Made by a program: the position numbers and the translations under genes. Positions 26,813-36,089 of a stretch of 64,000 nucleotides of DNA are shown here, piece by piece (the first letter of the stretch is position 1; every line of letters starts with the position of its first letter). Source of the stretch: Microbacterium testaceum StLB037 (GTDB lineage Bacteria; Actinomycetota; Actinomycetes; Actinomycetales; Microbacteriaceae); NCBI RefSeq assembly GCF_008763945.1, contig NZ_VTQH01000001.1, positions 271,441 to 335,440 of the forward strand, read 5' to 3'. The notes under the pieces are model-generated. The model searched no databases. It was not told the origin of the DNA and saw only the letters and a list, made by a program, of their open reading frames with translations.

Positions 26813-27228
26813 CGCGACGCCCGACGGTGGCGCGTGAGCCACCAGAGTCCGACGAAGGGCAGCACCAGCGGGATGAACAGGTACCCGTAACCGTAGATCG
26901 ACCACACCGTCGGGTGCTGGAACAGCTCGGGCAGCACGAGGCTCAGGGTGCCCACGACGAGCACCCCCACCAGTTCGAAACCGATCGCGATCCACGCGAC
27001 CCGGTACCAGACAGGACGCGCCGAGAACACGAGGGCGAGGGTCGCCAGGATGTAGACGACCGCCGCGAGGGCCGACAGCGTGTACGCGAGGGGGGCGTCG
27101 TCGAACTCGCGCACGATCTGCACGAACGAGCGGCCTGTGGCGGCGAGCGCCATGATGCCGTAGACGACGACGAGGACACGGCCGATGCCGGTCATCCCCC
27201 GGGAGCGGGTGGGAGCTGTGGATGCCAT
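26809..27228 (-). CDS. Four-helix membrane protein upstream of ribF
   Basis: 139-aa predicted integral membrane protein, function unknown. Hydrophobic segments lie at about residues 15-35, 48-70, 76-100 and 110-132 (LFIPLVLPFVGLWWL). The C-terminus is basic (TRHRRASR). Its TGA overlaps the ribF start by 4 nt, so it is tightly linked to that gene. Actinobacterial ribF neighbours of this type are commonly annotated only as membrane proteins; a flavin transport role would be guesswork. Confidence 0.82.
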   Translation of the reverse strand: MASTAPTRSRGMTGIGRVLVVVYGIMALAATGRSFVQIVREFDDAPLAYTLSALAAVVYILATLALVFSARPVWYRVAWIAIGFELVGVLVVGTLSLVLPELFQHPTVWSIYGYGYLFIPLVLPFVGLWWLTRHRRASR

Positions 27229-27299
27229 GACCTCACGATTCTAGTTCTCCCGCGGCCGGAGTGCCCGGCGCTCGCCCCGGGGTCCCGGCATCCGGGGTC

Positions 27300-27668
27300 T
27301 CAGGCGATCTGCACGGTCCAGATCTGGTGCATGCGCCACACCATGACGGCGACGGCGAGGGCGGCGACACCCATGACGACGGTGCTCCAGCGGCTGCGTT
27401 CCAGCAGGGCCCAGGCCGCGCCGGCGACGGGCACGAGGGCGGCCGAGACGAGATACGTCCAGAACTCGAGCAGGCTTCCGGTCGGCGCATTGCCGGCCAA
27501 CGGCGCGATGATCGCGACGACGATCTGCACGATGAGCAGCAGCTCGATGAGCGCGAGGGAGCCGACGGTCACATCTCCCGGTCGGCGGCCGATGAGCCCC
27601 GCCGTGATCGCCACGAGACCCGCGAGCACCGCGATCCCCACCTGTACGAGGGTGAACCACAGGATCAT
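27300..27668 (-). CDS. Small membrane protein (MrpF-like) downstream of truB
   Basis: 122-aa hydrophobic protein with four predicted membrane segments (MILWFTLVQVGIAVLAGLVA first). It begins by an ATGA overlap with the truB stop and is separated from the next membrane gene by 71 bp. The function is not recognised; the length is near that of small antiporter subunits, but no diagnostic motif is seen. Confidence 0.78.
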   Translation of the reverse strand: MILWFTLVQVGIAVLAGLVAITAGLIGRRPGDVTVGSLALIELLLIVQIVVAIIAPLAGNAPTGSLLEFWTYLVSAALVPVAGAAWALLERSRWSTVVMGVAALAVAVMVWRMHQIWTVQIA

Positions 27669-28549
27669 CGGGCGGCCTCCTCGGGCATGTTCATGGCGCT
27701 CTTGAGCTGCGTGCCGCGCTTCTCGACGATGCCCACGAGGCGCCCGTCGGGGTCGATCGCGGCGGCGACGGCGCCGGTCAGGCGTCCTCCCCCGTCGATG
27801 CGCTTGCCGTGCCGCAGATCTCGCGCTTCGTCGGCGCCGACGGCCAGGGCGCCCACGACCACCGCGGCGGCCGTGGCCGGCTCGACGAGGGCGTCTTCGG
27901 CGATGTCATCGACGGATGCCGCGGCCGAGACGTCGAAGGAGCCGATGCGCGTACGACGCAGCGCCGTCAGGTGCCCGCCCACGCCGAGGGATCGACCGAG
28001 GTCGCGGGCCAGGGCGCGGATGTACGTGCCGCTCGTGCAGTCGACGACGACGTCGAGCTCGATCGTCACGCCTTGCCGGCGCGTCTCGCGGACGTCGAAG
28101 CGCGAGACGGTGACGCGTCGCGCCTTCAGCTCTACCTCCTCGCCCGCCCGGGCGAGATCGTAGGCACGCCGGCCGTCGACCTTGATCGCCGAGACGGTGC
28201 TCGGCACCTGGTCGATCTCTCCGGTCAGCTGCGCGATGCCCGCGACGATCTGGTCGTCGGTCACTGCGGAGGCGTCCGTCCGCAAGGTTTCGACCCCGTC
28301 GGCGTCGTCGCTGTCGGTCTCGACGCCGAGCAGGATCGTCGCCTTGTACGTCTTGTCGGCGCCGACGATATAGGTGAGCAACCGAGTCGCGCCCTCGACC
28401 CCGAGGACGAGCAGGCCCGTCGCCATGGGGTCGAGCGTGCCGGCGTGGCCGATCTTGCGCGTGCCGAGGGCGCGGCGGGCCCGCGAAACGACGTCATGGC
28501 TGGTGATGCCTCCGGGCTTGTCGACCAGGAGGATGCCGGGACGCACCAT
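27665..28549 (-). CDS. truB: tRNA pseudouridine-55 synthase
   Basis: 294-aa enzyme that isomerises U55 in the T-loop of tRNAs. The N-terminal signature is GILLVDKPGGITSHDVVSR, and the catalytic Asp is in KIGHAGTLDPMATGLL. DKTYKATILLG and GTYIRALARDLG complete the core, and a C-terminal PUA-like part follows. The start is one base into the stop of the upstream kinase-like gene (TGATG). The four-gene set 29025-25868 is probably one transcript. Confidence 0.95.
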   Translation of the reverse strand: MVRPGILLVDKPGGITSHDVVSRARRALGTRKIGHAGTLDPMATGLLVLGVEGATRLLTYIVGADKTYKATILLGVETDSDDADGVETLRTDASAVTDDQIVAGIAQLTGEIDQVPSTVSAIKVDGRRAYDLARAGEEVELKARRVTVSRFDVRETRRQGVTIELDVVVDCTSGTYIRALARDLGRSLGVGGHLTALRRTRIGSFDVSAAASVDDIAEDALVEPATAAAVVVGALAVGADEARDLRHGKRIDGGGRLTGAVAAAIDPDGRLVGIVEKRGTQLKSAMNMPEEAAR

Positions 28550-29025
28550 CAGCAGAAGTCCCCGAACACCTGCACCGGGTGCGTCGGGTCGGAGTTCTCG
28601 ACGATGACGGAGGCCGCGACGCGCGGTCGCGCGGTGTGGACGTAGTGCTTCTGCGCCTCGGGCAGCTCGGGCCGTGGTTGCCCGACCGGAGGATTGACCT
28701 CGAGCCACACCGACCAGTTCCACAACCCCCGGCGCGCGGGCGTCTGCAGGAACACTCCGTCGACCACGAGCACGGCGTCGCCTTCCCCGGCGCGGAACGG
28801 TGCCACGACGGACTCGCGCACGTCGGTCTCGCCGTCTTCGACGCTGGCCCGGTGCACGGGCGTGCCGTCCTCGGCCACCGCGGAGGCGAAGCCGTCGGCG
28901 AAGACGCGGGCCCCCTCGGCATCCAGCCCCTCGATCGCCACCACCACGCGCCCCGCGCGGTTGTTCTGCCGCATGAGGTCGCGCAGGCTGCGCTGGAGGG
29001 TCTCGACGGGGTTCTCGCTCGACAT
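28549..29025 (-). CDS. Degenerate uridine-kinase-like P-loop protein
   Basis: 158-aa protein. Overall shape resembles actinobacterial uridine-kinase-like proteins: a first strand VVVAIEGLDAEGARVFAD where a Walker A (GxxxxGK[ST]) is expected, a lid-like middle (VVDGVFLQTP), and the C-terminal pattern AQKHYVHTARPRVAASVIVENSDPTHP. The P-loop lysine is missing (sequence GLDAEGAR), so ATP binding is doubtful. It may be a pseudokinase, or it may bind a nucleotide by another route. ATG at 29025 is leaderless (6 nt after TAGGCT). First gene of the truB operon. Confidence 0.75.
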   Translation of the reverse strand: MSSENPVETLQRSLRDLMRQNNRAGRVVVAIEGLDAEGARVFADGFASAVAEDGTPVHRASVEDGETDVRESVVAPFRAGEGDAVLVVDGVFLQTPARRGLWNWSVWLEVNPPVGQPRPELPEAQKHYVHTARPRVAASVIVENSDPTHPVQVFGDFC

Positions 29026-29031
29026 GCTTCC

Positions 29032-29055
29032 AGCCTACGGTCGACCTCCGACATC
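29032..29055 (-). promoter_or_regulatory. Leaderless promoter of the truB operon, GATGTCG-N11-TAGGCT
   Basis: On the minus strand GATGTCG (29055-29049), 11 nt, TAGGCT (29037-29032), 6 nt, ATG at 29025. It shares CGATGTCGGAGGTC with the phosphoesterase promoter. Confidence 0.65.
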
Positions 29056-29135
29056 GGACCGCCGCCACCCCCGACCGCTCGTTCACGCTCCCGACGGCGC
29101 GCCGGGCCGGGGCCGGGCGAGCCTAGGCTGGAGGG

Positions 29136-30014
29136 ATGCCAGCCCTCGCCGCCCCGCTCATCGAGTGGTACCGCGACGCGGCGCGCGACCTTCCCTGGCG
29201 CCGCCCGGGGTTCGGGGCGTGGGGCACGCTGGTCAGCGAGTTCATGCTGCAGCAGACGCCGGTCGCGCGCGTCATCCCGCACCTCGAGGCGTGGCTCGAG
29301 CGCTGGCCCACCCCCGCCGATCTCGCGGCCTCTCCCCCGTCCGACGCGGTCACGCAGTGGGCGAACCTCGGCTATCCGCGCCGCGCGCTGTGGCTGCACC
29401 GGGCGGCGGTCGAGATCCGCGATCGGCACGACGGCGTCGTCCCCCGCGAGGTCGAGGCCCTCCTCGCCCTCACCGGGATCGGCGATTACACGGCGCGCGC
29501 GGTCGCGGTCTTCGCCTACGGCGACCGGCACCCGGTCGTCGACACGAACACCCGGCGCGTTCTCGCGCGCGCGGTCGAGGGCGTGGCGCAGCCCGGCCCC
29601 CCGCACCGCCGTGATCTCGAGCGGATGGATGCCGAGCTCCCCCGCGACCTGCTCGAGGCGGCCGTCGTGAACGCCGCCGCCATGGAGCTCGGCGCGATCG
29701 TCTGCACGGCCCGCGCGCCGAAGTGCGACCTGTGCCCGCTCGCCGCGCAGTGCGCGTGGCGCGCCGCGGGATACCCCGCCTCCGAGGACCGGCGGCGTCG
29801 GCAGGCGAAGTACGAGGGCAGCGACCGGCAGGCGCGCGGCGCGGTGCTGAAGCTCCTTCGCGACGCGGCCCCGTCCCCGATGCCGCTGTCCGCGGTGCTG
29901 CCGGACTGGCCCGACGCCGCCCAGCGCGACCGGGCGATCGACTCGCTGATCGCCGACGGCCTGGCCGAAGCGGACGACGACCTCCTGCGGCTGCCGGGCC
30001 ATCCGGCATCCTGA
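29136..30014 (+). CDS. mutY: A/G-specific adenine glycosylase
   Basis: 292-aa base-excision repair enzyme that removes A opposite 8-oxoG. The catalytic Glu is in VSEFMLQQTPVARV, the helix-hairpin-helix is LTGIGDYTARAV, and the catalytic Asp is in VVDTNTRRVL. The iron-sulfur cysteines follow C-x6-C-x2-C-x5-C (CTARAPKCDLCPLAAQC). The C-terminal NUDIX-like 8-oxoG reader of E. coli MutY is short or absent, as in many actinobacteria. ATG at 29136 lies 7 nt after TAGGCT. It splits the usual rbfA-truB neighbourhood. Confidence 0.94.
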   Translation: MPALAAPLIEWYRDAARDLPWRRPGFGAWGTLVSEFMLQQTPVARVIPHLEAWLERWPTPADLAASPPSDAVTQWANLGYPRRALWLHRAAVEIRDRHDGVVPREVEALLALTGIGDYTARAVAVFAYGDRHPVVDTNTRRVLARAVEGVAQPGPPHRRDLERMDAELPRDLLEAAVVNAAAMELGAIVCTARAPKCDLCPLAAQCAWRAAGYPASEDRRRRQAKYEGSDRQARGAVLKLLRDAAPSPMPLSAVLPDWPDAAQRDRAIDSLIADGLAEADDDLLRLPGHPAS

Positions 30015-30140
30015 ATTCCTCGTCCGGGCCGCGTGCCGCGCTCCGGACATCTCCGCCGTCTTCGGGCGATCCGGGCTGTTCTCCCCCGCCGGTTCGCGCG
30101 TTCGTCCGAAGCCCGGTACGCACCGCGCCGGGGACGACGA

Positions 30141-30179
30141 CGGCCGGATGCCACCCCACTCAGGGGCGACCTCCGGCCG
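30141..30179 (-). terminator. Possible rbfA terminator
   Basis: 8-bp perfect arms (CGGCCGGA / TCCGGCCG) around a 23-nt loop, 14 bp past the rbfA stop. The loop is long, so confidence is moderate. Confidence 0.45.
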
Positions 30180-30192
30180 CGTGCGTCGAGGC

Positions 30193-30669
30193 TCAGGCGC
30201 GCGGGGCGTCCTCGTCGTCGATCTCGTCTTCGGGGTCGTCGTCTTCGTCGTCTTCGCGCGGCTTGACGTACGGGTCGGCGTCGCCGGCGTAGGCGGCCGA
30301 GGCGGCCAGGCCCGCGACGGATTCGTCGCGCTCGCGCGCTTCGCGCAGCAGCGCCGAGATGTGGTCGGCGTTCTCGGGGATGCCGTCGAGGATGAACTCC
30401 AGCGACGGGGTGAGACGCGTGTTGAGGTGCTTGCCGACCTCGCTGCGCAGCATGCCCGTCGCCGACTTCAGCGCCGCGGCCGTGTCGGCCCGGTGCGCCT
30501 CGTCGCCCATGACGGTGTAGAACACCGAAGCGCGCTGGAGGTCACCCGTGACCCGCACGTCGGTGATGGTCACGAAACCGAGCCGCGGGTCGCGCAGCCC
30601 CTTCTCGAGACGCTCGGCGAGCACCACGCGGATCCGGTCCGCCACCCGTGCCTGTCGTTCCCCTGCCAC
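30193..30669 (-). CDS. rbfA: Ribosome-binding factor A
   Basis: 158-aa 30S maturation factor. The KH-like fold shows ARVADRIRVVLAERLEKGLRDPR (in parts), FVTITDVRVTGDLQRASVFYTV, and LRSEVGKHLNTRLTPSLEFI. An acidic tail (DDEDDDPEDEIDDED) extends beyond the E. coli length. The GTG start at 30669 has GAAGGAGAAGG upstream; longer frames were rejected. Same strand as infB, 213 bp downstream of it, with a strong palindrome between. Confidence 0.94.
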   Translation of the reverse strand: MAGERQARVADRIRVVLAERLEKGLRDPRLGFVTITDVRVTGDLQRASVFYTVMGDEAHRADTAAALKSATGMLRSEVGKHLNTRLTPSLEFILDGIPENADHISALLREARERDESVAGLAASAAYAGDADPYVKPREDDEDDDPEDEIDDEDAPRA

Positions 30670-30769
30670 AGCCTTCTCCTTCTTTCTCCATACCGCCGCG
30701 AGTCGAGTGCCCCGTGGCTCATCGCCGGGTGGCGGTCCTGACGAAGGAGCGTACCCAGCGGAGGCCGGA

Positions 30770-30833
30770 GGGGTGTGCATCTCCGAGAGCATCGGGGTAG
30801 GGGCCCCGCTCTGCTCTCGGAGATGCACACCCC
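30770..30833. repeat. 64-bp perfect-arm palindrome between infB and rbfA
   Basis: 22-bp exact arms at 30770-30791 and 30812-30833; the 20-nt interior also folds (CGGGG/CCCCG). The fold would form in the infB-rbfA transcript. No U-run follows, so an RNase-processing or stability element is as likely as a terminator. Confidence 0.85.
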
Positions 30834-30882
30834 GCAGGCCGAAGCGGGGGCCGCACCCGAAGGCACGACCCCCGCTTGACGA

Positions 30883-33708
30883 TCAGCCTCGCGGCTTCTC
30901 GACGAGTTCCGTCGTCTCGATCTCGTCGCCGACCTGGATGTCGTTGAACTTGCCCAGGCCGATACCGGCCTCGAAGTCCGTCCGCACCTCGGTGACGTCG
31001 TCCTTGAAGCGACGCAGCGACTCGATGGCCAGGCCGTCGGCCAGCACGACACCGTCGCGGATGACGCGGGCCTTGGCGTTGCGCGTGATCGTTCCCGACC
31101 GCACGATGACACCGGCGATGTTGCCGAACTTCGAGGAGCGGAACACCTCGCGGATCTCGGCGACACCCGACTGCACCTCTTCGAACTCCGGCTTGAGCAG
31201 ACCCTTGAGCGACTGCTCGACGTCGTCGATCGCGTTGTAGATGACGGAGTAGAACCGCACGTCGACACCCTCGCGGGCGGCGCGCTCGCGGGCCTTCGTG
31301 TCGGGACGGACGTTGAAGCCGATCACGATCGCGTTGTCGATCGTGGCCAGGTTGATGTCCGACTCGGTGATCGCACCCACACCGCGGTGGATGATGCGCA
31401 GCTGGACGCTGTCGTCGACCTCGATCTTGAGCAGCGACTCTTCCAGCGCCTCGACGGCACCCGACACGTCACCCTTGATGATGAGGTTGAGCGACTCGAC
31501 CTTGCCCTCTTCGAGAGCACGGGTGAAGTCTTCGAGCGAGATGCGCTTGCGGGCCTTGGCCAGCTGGGCGTTGCGCTCGGCCGCTTCACGCTTCTCGGCG
31601 ATCTGACGGGCGGTGCGGTCCTCCTCGGTGACGATGAAGACGTCGCCGGCGCGGGGCACGGAGTTCAGACCCTGCACCTGGACGGGACGCGACGGGTAGG
31701 CCTCTTCGACCGCTTCGCCGTTCTCGTCCATCATCGCGCGGACGCGGCCGTAGGCCGTTCCGGCGACGATCGCGTCGCCGACGCGCAGGGTTCCGGACTG
31801 GATGAGCACCGTGGCGACCGAACCGCGACCCTTGTCGAGCTTCGCTTCGATCGCGACACCGCGGGCCGCCTTGTTCGGGTTGGCCGTGAGGTCGAGGCCG
31901 GCGTCGGCGGTGAGCAGGACCGCATCCAGGAGAGCCTGGATGTTGAGGTTCTGTCGCGCCGAAACGTCGACGAACATGACGTCTCCGCCGTACTCCTCGG
32001 CGACCAGACCGTACTCGGTGAGCTGCTGGCGCACCTTGGCGGGGTTGGCGTCGGGCTTGTCGACCTTGTTGACCGCGACCACGATCGGCACGTTCGCCGC
32101 CTGGGCGTGGTTCAGCGCCTCGACCGTCTGGGGCATGATGCCGTCGTCGGCCGCGACCACGAGGATCGCGATGTCGGTCACCTGCGCACCACGGGCACGC
32201 ATGGCGGTGAACGCCTCGTGACCCGGGGTGTCGATGAAGGTGATCGCGCGCTCGATGCCCTCGTGCTCGGTCCAGATCTGGTACGCACCGATGTGCTGCG
32301 TGATGCCGCCGGCCTCGCCCGCGACCACGTTGGTCTGGCGGATGGCGTCGAGCAGTCGCGTCTTACCGTGGTCGACGTGACCCATGACGGTGACCACGGG
32401 AGGACGGATCTCGAGATCGTCCTCGCTCTCGGCCTCGAGCTCGGCATCGAGGTCGAGACCGAAGCCCTCGAGGAGCTCCTTGTCTTCGTCCTCGGGCGAG
32501 ACCATCTGGATCTTGTAGCCGAGCTCCTCGCCGAGCACCTCGAAGGTGGCCTCGTCGAGCGACTCGGTCGCGGTGGCCATCTCGCCCAGGTTGAACAGGA
32601 TGGTCACGAGCGTGCCGGGCTGCACGGTGTAACCGCGCAGGGCCTCGAGCTTGTCCGCGAAGTCGGCGATGGAGGCACCGCGACGAAGGCGGATGATCTC
32701 GCCGTTGCCCTTCGAGACGTTGACGCCGCCGACGACCGGCGCCGACCGCATCTCGAATTCCTGCCGCTTCGCCCGACGCGACTTACGCTGCTTCGACTTG
32801 CCGCCGCCCTTACCGAAGGCACCTGCGGTACCACCGCCGGGGCCACGGCCACGGCCACCGCCGCCACCGGGACGACCGGCGAAACCGCCGCCGCCGGGAG
32901 CGCCGCCACCGGGGCGCTGGAAGCCGCCACCGGCACCGCCGGGACGACCGGGACCGCCGGGACGCTGCTGGAACGGAGCGCCGGGACGACCGCCGCCACC
33001 GGGACGACCGGCACCACCGGGGCGCGGGGCACCGGGACGCGGGGCGCCGGGGCGCGGAGCCTGCGGACGCGGGATGTTGCCGGGGGTCGGGCGCTGGCCC
33101 ATGCCCTGCGCCGAGGCGAAGGGGTTGTTACCCGGGCGCGGGCCGGACGGACGCTGGCCCATGCCCTGCGACGAAGCGAAGGGGTTGTTGCCCGGGCGGG
33201 CTCCACCCGGACGCGGGGGCGCGCTCGGACCGGGCTTGGGGGCACCGGCGCCGGGGGTCGCTCCACCGGGGGTCGGCGCGGTCGAGCCGGGGCTCGGGGG
33301 CGACGACGGAGTCGACGGCTTCGCCGCCGGCGTGGCCGCGGGGGCCTCGGAGGCGGGGGCGGATGCCGCGGGTGCGGCCTGAGCCGGAGTCGCCGCGGGA
33401 GCGGCGGGAGCCGCAGGCTTCGCGGGGCCGGGGGTGGGGCCCGAGGGACGGGCACCGGGGGTCGCCGCGGGACGCGCGGGGCCCGGACGGGCTCCGGGGC
33501 GCGCCGCGGGCGCGGCGGAGGAACCGCCGCCGGCCGGGGCCGACGAGCCCTCGGCCGCGAGGGCGGCGCGGAGCTTACGGGCCACCGGGGGTTCGATGGT
33601 GGATGAGGGGCTCTTGACGAACTCGCCGAGCTCCTTCAGCTTCGCAAGCGCGACCTTGCTGTCGACGCCGAGCTCGGAAGCGATCTCGTGCACGCGTGGT
33701 TTAGCCAC
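30883..33708 (-). CDS. infB: Translation initiation factor IF-2
   Basis: 941-aa GTPase that brings initiator tRNA to the 30S subunit. An IF2_N motif is at the start ([19 protein letters not shown]). A roughly 300-residue disordered, Pro/Gly/Ala/Arg-rich region follows, with an approximate repeat ([17 protein letters not shown] twice). The G domain has GHVDHGKT near residue 445, [15 protein letters not shown] and NKVDKP, followed by domains II-IV. The ATG at 33708 and family length agree. Preceded by ylxR in the nusA operon. Confidence 0.97.
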   Translation of the reverse strand: MAKPRVHEIASELGVDSKVALAKLKELGEFVKSPSSTIEPPVARKLRAALAAEGSSAPAGGGSSAAPAARPGARPGPARPAATPGARPSGPTPGPAKPAAPAAPAATPAQAAPAASAPASEAPAATPAAKPSTPSSPPSPGSTAPTPGGATPGAGAPKPGPSAPPRPGGARPGNNPFASSQGMGQRPSGPRPGNNPFASAQGMGQRPTPGNIPRPQAPRPGAPRPGAPRPGGAGRPGGGGRPGAPFQQRPGGPGRPGGAGGGFQRPGGGAPGGGGFAGRPGGGGGRGRGPGGGTAGAFGKGGGKSKQRKSRRAKRQEFEMRSAPVVGGVNVSKGNGEIIRLRRGASIADFADKLEALRGYTVQPGTLVTILFNLGEMATATESLDEATFEVLGEELGYKIQMVSPEDEDKELLEGFGLDLDAELEAESEDDLEIRPPVVTVMGHVDHGKTRLLDAIRQTNVVAGEAGGITQHIGAYQIWTEHEGIERAITFIDTPGHEAFTAMRARGAQVTDIAILVVAADDGIMPQTVEALNHAQAANVPIVVAVNKVDKPDANPAKVRQQLTEYGLVAEEYGGDVMFVDVSARQNLNIQALLDAVLLTADAGLDLTANPNKAARGVAIEAKLDKGRGSVATVLIQSGTLRVGDAIVAGTAYGRVRAMMDENGEAVEEAYPSRPVQVQGLNSVPRAGDVFIVTEEDRTARQIAEKREAAERNAQLAKARKRISLEDFTRALEEGKVESLNLIIKGDVSGAVEALEESLLKIEVDDSVQLRIIHRGVGAITESDINLATIDNAIVIGFNVRPDTKARERAAREGVDVRFYSVIYNAIDDVEQSLKGLLKPEFEEVQSGVAEIREVFRSSKFGNIAGVIVRSGTITRNAKARVIRDGVVLADGLAIESLRRFKDDVTEVRTDFEAGIGLGKFNDIQVGDEIETTELVEKPRG

Positions 33709-33801
33709 AATTCTCCTGTCTGAGGGCCTACCCCGGACAGGGCAGACCGTTAGTTGCGGACGGGTCTCATTTCGAGCCGTTCACTTCGTGTCCATAGCCG
33801 T

Positions 33802-34053
33802 TCAGCCTTTTCGCTGGAGGTGTGATTCGAAGGTCTGCGTGTCAAGCGGGCCTGATACACGCAATGCTCGTACGAAGGCGCGGCGCGTGAGAGCTTTCCT
33901 CACGCATGCGTCCGTCTCGTGCACCCACGCTCCCCGCCCGGGAAGGACCGCTCGCTCATCTGCGACGAGGACCGATCCGTCGGCGACCACACGCAGAAGC
34001 GAGGATCGGGGGGCGCGTGCGCGGCATCCGACGCACGTTCGTACGGGTTCCAT
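33802..34053 (-). CDS. YlxR (DUF448/RnpM) family RNA-binding protein
   Basis: 83-aa protein of the nusA-infB operon. The family signature VRTCVGCRARAPRSSLLRVV is near the N-terminus and GRGAWVH in the middle. B. subtilis YlxR/RnpM modulates RNase P; whether this applies here is unknown. ATG at 34053 follows GAGGTGTAGG. It sits between nusA and infB, as is usual. Confidence 0.92.
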   Translation of the reverse strand: MEPVRTCVGCRARAPRSSLLRVVADGSVLVADERAVLPGRGAWVHETDACVRKALTRRAFVRALRVSGPLDTQTFESHLQRKG

Positions 34054-34087
34054 CCTACACCTCGCGATCGTGGGGACGATCGGACCC

Positions 34088-35077
34088 TCAGTTGTCTTCG
34101 AGGATGCTGTCGGGCTGGATGTCGATCTTCGCGCCGGTGAGCTTGGCGGCCAGGCGGGCGTTCTGGCCCTCCTTGCCGATCGCCAACGACAGCTGGTAGT
34201 CGGGCACGAGCGCGCGGACGGCCTTGGTCGTGGCATCCAGGACGAAGGACGAGGTCACCTTCGCGGGCGACAGCGCGTTCGCGACGAAGCGCGGCAGCTC
34301 GGCGTCGTAGTCGATGATGTCGATCTTCTCGCCCGCGAGCTCCTCGGTCACGGCGCGCACGCGTCGCCCGAGCTCTCCGATGCACGCGCCCTTGGCGTTG
34401 ACCGTGGGGTCGGTCGCCTTCACGGCGATCTTCGAGCGGTGGCCGGCCTCGCGCGCGAGCGAGACGATCTCGACCAGGCCCGCGGCGATCTCGGGAACCT
34501 CGAGGGCGAAGAGCTTGCGCACCAGCCCGGGGTGGGTGCGCGAGACGGTGATCTGCGGGCCCTTGTTGCCCTTCGACACGCTCGTGACGTAGACGCGCAG
34601 GCGCGAGCCGTGCGCGTACGTCTCACCGGGAACCTGCTCCTCGGGCGGGAGGATCGCCTCGACGGTGCCGAGGTCGACGTGCACCATGCGCGGGTTGGGG
34701 CCCTGCTGGACGACACCGGCGACGATGTCGCCCTCTTTGCCCTTGAACTCCCCCAACACGGCGTCGTCGGCGATGTCGCGCAGACGCTGGCTGATGACCT
34801 GCTTGGCGGCGAAGGCGGCGATCCGGCCGAAGTCGTCGGGAGCCTGCTCCTCTTCACCGATGACGGCACCCTCGTCGTCGGTCACGGGCGTGAAGATGCC
34901 CACGTGACCGGTCTTGCGGTCGAGCGAGGCGCGAGCGCCCGACGGGATCTCGCCGGTGGGCGAGATGTGCTTCGCGTAGGCGGTGAGGATCGCCTGCTCG
35001 ATGATGCGCGCGAGTTCGTCGAAGGGGATCTCCTTCTCGCGTTCGATCGTCTTCAGAAGTGCGAGATCGATGTCCAC
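34088..35077 (-). CDS. nusA: Transcription elongation/termination factor NusA
   Basis: 329-aa protein. The N-terminal RNA-polymerase-binding domain (IDLALLKTIEREKEIPFDEL), an S1 domain near residues 115-180, and two KH domains (VNAKGACIGELGRRVRAV and LAIGKEGQNARLAAKLTGAKIDI, in parts) are present. It lacks the C-terminal acidic repeats of E. coli, as in actinobacteria. The GTG start at 35077 has CGGAGGG upstream. rimP, the common upstream partner, is not found here; an HD protein is there instead. Confidence 0.96.
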   Translation of the reverse strand: MDIDLALLKTIEREKEIPFDELARIIEQAILTAYAKHISPTGEIPSGARASLDRKTGHVGIFTPVTDDEGAVIGEEEQAPDDFGRIAAFAAKQVISQRLRDIADDAVLGEFKGKEGDIVAGVVQQGPNPRMVHVDLGTVEAILPPEEQVPGETYAHGSRLRVYVTSVSKGNKGPQITVSRTHPGLVRKLFALEVPEIAAGLVEIVSLAREAGHRSKIAVKATDPTVNAKGACIGELGRRVRAVTEELAGEKIDIIDYDAELPRFVANALSPAKVTSSFVLDATTKAVRALVPDYQLSLAIGKEGQNARLAAKLTGAKIDIQPDSILEDN

Positions 35078-35197
35078 AAGGCCCTCCGTTGTTCAGCTTT
35101 CGTCGGCACGACCGGCGCCGACAACCCTCCTACGATACCCGGGATGCCACGACCCTCGCATCTCGGCGGACGATTCCGGATGCCAGGACCTCACGGA

Positions 35198-35800
35198 TCA
35201 CAGCGATTCGAGGGGATTCGCGGCGAGCTTGGCCACCACTCCCCCGTCCACCAGGCGCTGGGCGGCGGTATCGGGCTTGCGCGCCGCCTGGTCGAGCACG
35301 CACGCGCCGAACTCGGCGGCTAGAGCTCCGCGCGGGTGAGCGGCGAGCACCTCGCGTCGGAAGTCCTCGGGCAGCGCGTCGGGGCGGGCACCCGAGATGT
35401 CGAGGCCCGTCGCGATCTCGAGCAGGTGCCCCTCGGCATCCATCGACGGATCCACCCGCGGCCAGTTGTGTCGCACGATCACCTCGAGCGCACGCTCGCG
35501 TCGGGGCTGCTCCCACCCCGCGCCCGCGGTGAGCGCGACACCGACATGGCCGGCGGCGTGCTCGTACGAGATCGAGTGGTTGTCGAACTCCGTCACCGTG
35601 CCGATGTCGTGCAGGACGGCGGCGACGTACAGCAGCTCATGATCGATGTTCCGGATGCCGTCGACCACCGCGAACGCCTCGGCCCACAGCCACGACCGCA
35701 GCGCGTGCGCCGTGATCGCCGGCGATTGGTATTGCCGGGCGAGCGCGAGGGCACCCCGGGCGGCGAGGGTGTCGGGAACGGTGAAGTCGCTGATGTACAC
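35198..35800 (-). CDS. HD-domain protein (cyanamide-hydratase-like)
   Basis: 200-aa metal-dependent hydrolase fold. The HD pair is in LLYVAAVLHDIGTVTEFDNH, preceded by a His in the SPAITAHALRSW segment and followed by HAAGHVGV and VIVRHNWPRVD. Proteins of this group include cyanamide hydratase and uncharacterised phosphohydrolases; substrate unknown. GTG at 35800 has GGAGGG upstream. It lies 120 bp upstream of nusA on the same strand. A TATCGT box at about 35133-35138 could give nusA its own promoter. Confidence 0.85.
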   Translation of the reverse strand: MYISDFTVPDTLAARGALALARQYQSPAITAHALRSWLWAEAFAVVDGIRNIDHELLYVAAVLHDIGTVTEFDNHSISYEHAAGHVGVALTAGAGWEQPRRERALEVIVRHNWPRVDPSMDAEGHLLEIATGLDISGARPDALPEDFRREVLAAHPRGALAAEFGACVLDQAARKPDTAAQRLVDGGVVAKLAANPLESL

Positions 35801-35896
35801 GGGCCCTCCGGGGTCGAGAGGCTTCCACTCTCGCGCAGGTCGCCCCCACGACGCCGTCGCCGGCCTGCCAGCCTTCGCAGCCTTCCCGCCAGCCGC

Positions 35897-35996
35897 CGTG
35901 CACAACGCAGGAGAGAACGGCGCAACGCGCCGCGATGCCCCCACGGTTCCGGGGTGCGCTGGCCACGCGGCCCCCGGATCTCCGGAGTTGTACACG
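35897..35996. repeat. Long imperfect palindrome upstream of the HD gene
   Basis: Arms 35897-35913 and 35980-35996 match at 14 of 17 positions (CGTGCACAACGCAGGAG against its complement). The inner 66 nt also contain paired GC-rich blocks. It occupies the 289-bp gene-free gap between glgP and the HD gene. Confidence 0.5.
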
Positions 35997-36089
35997 CACC
36001 GCGCCCGGCACCGTCCCGCATACCGCCGACAGAATGACGGATGCCGCGACCTCGGGCGCTCGCCCGGGTCACGGCATCCGGAGACCGCG

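Noticed and set aside
31387..33606. 739-codon open frame opposite infB
   Set aside because: Mirror frame of a GC-rich gene: composition follows infB's codon pattern, no family features, and infB is certain.
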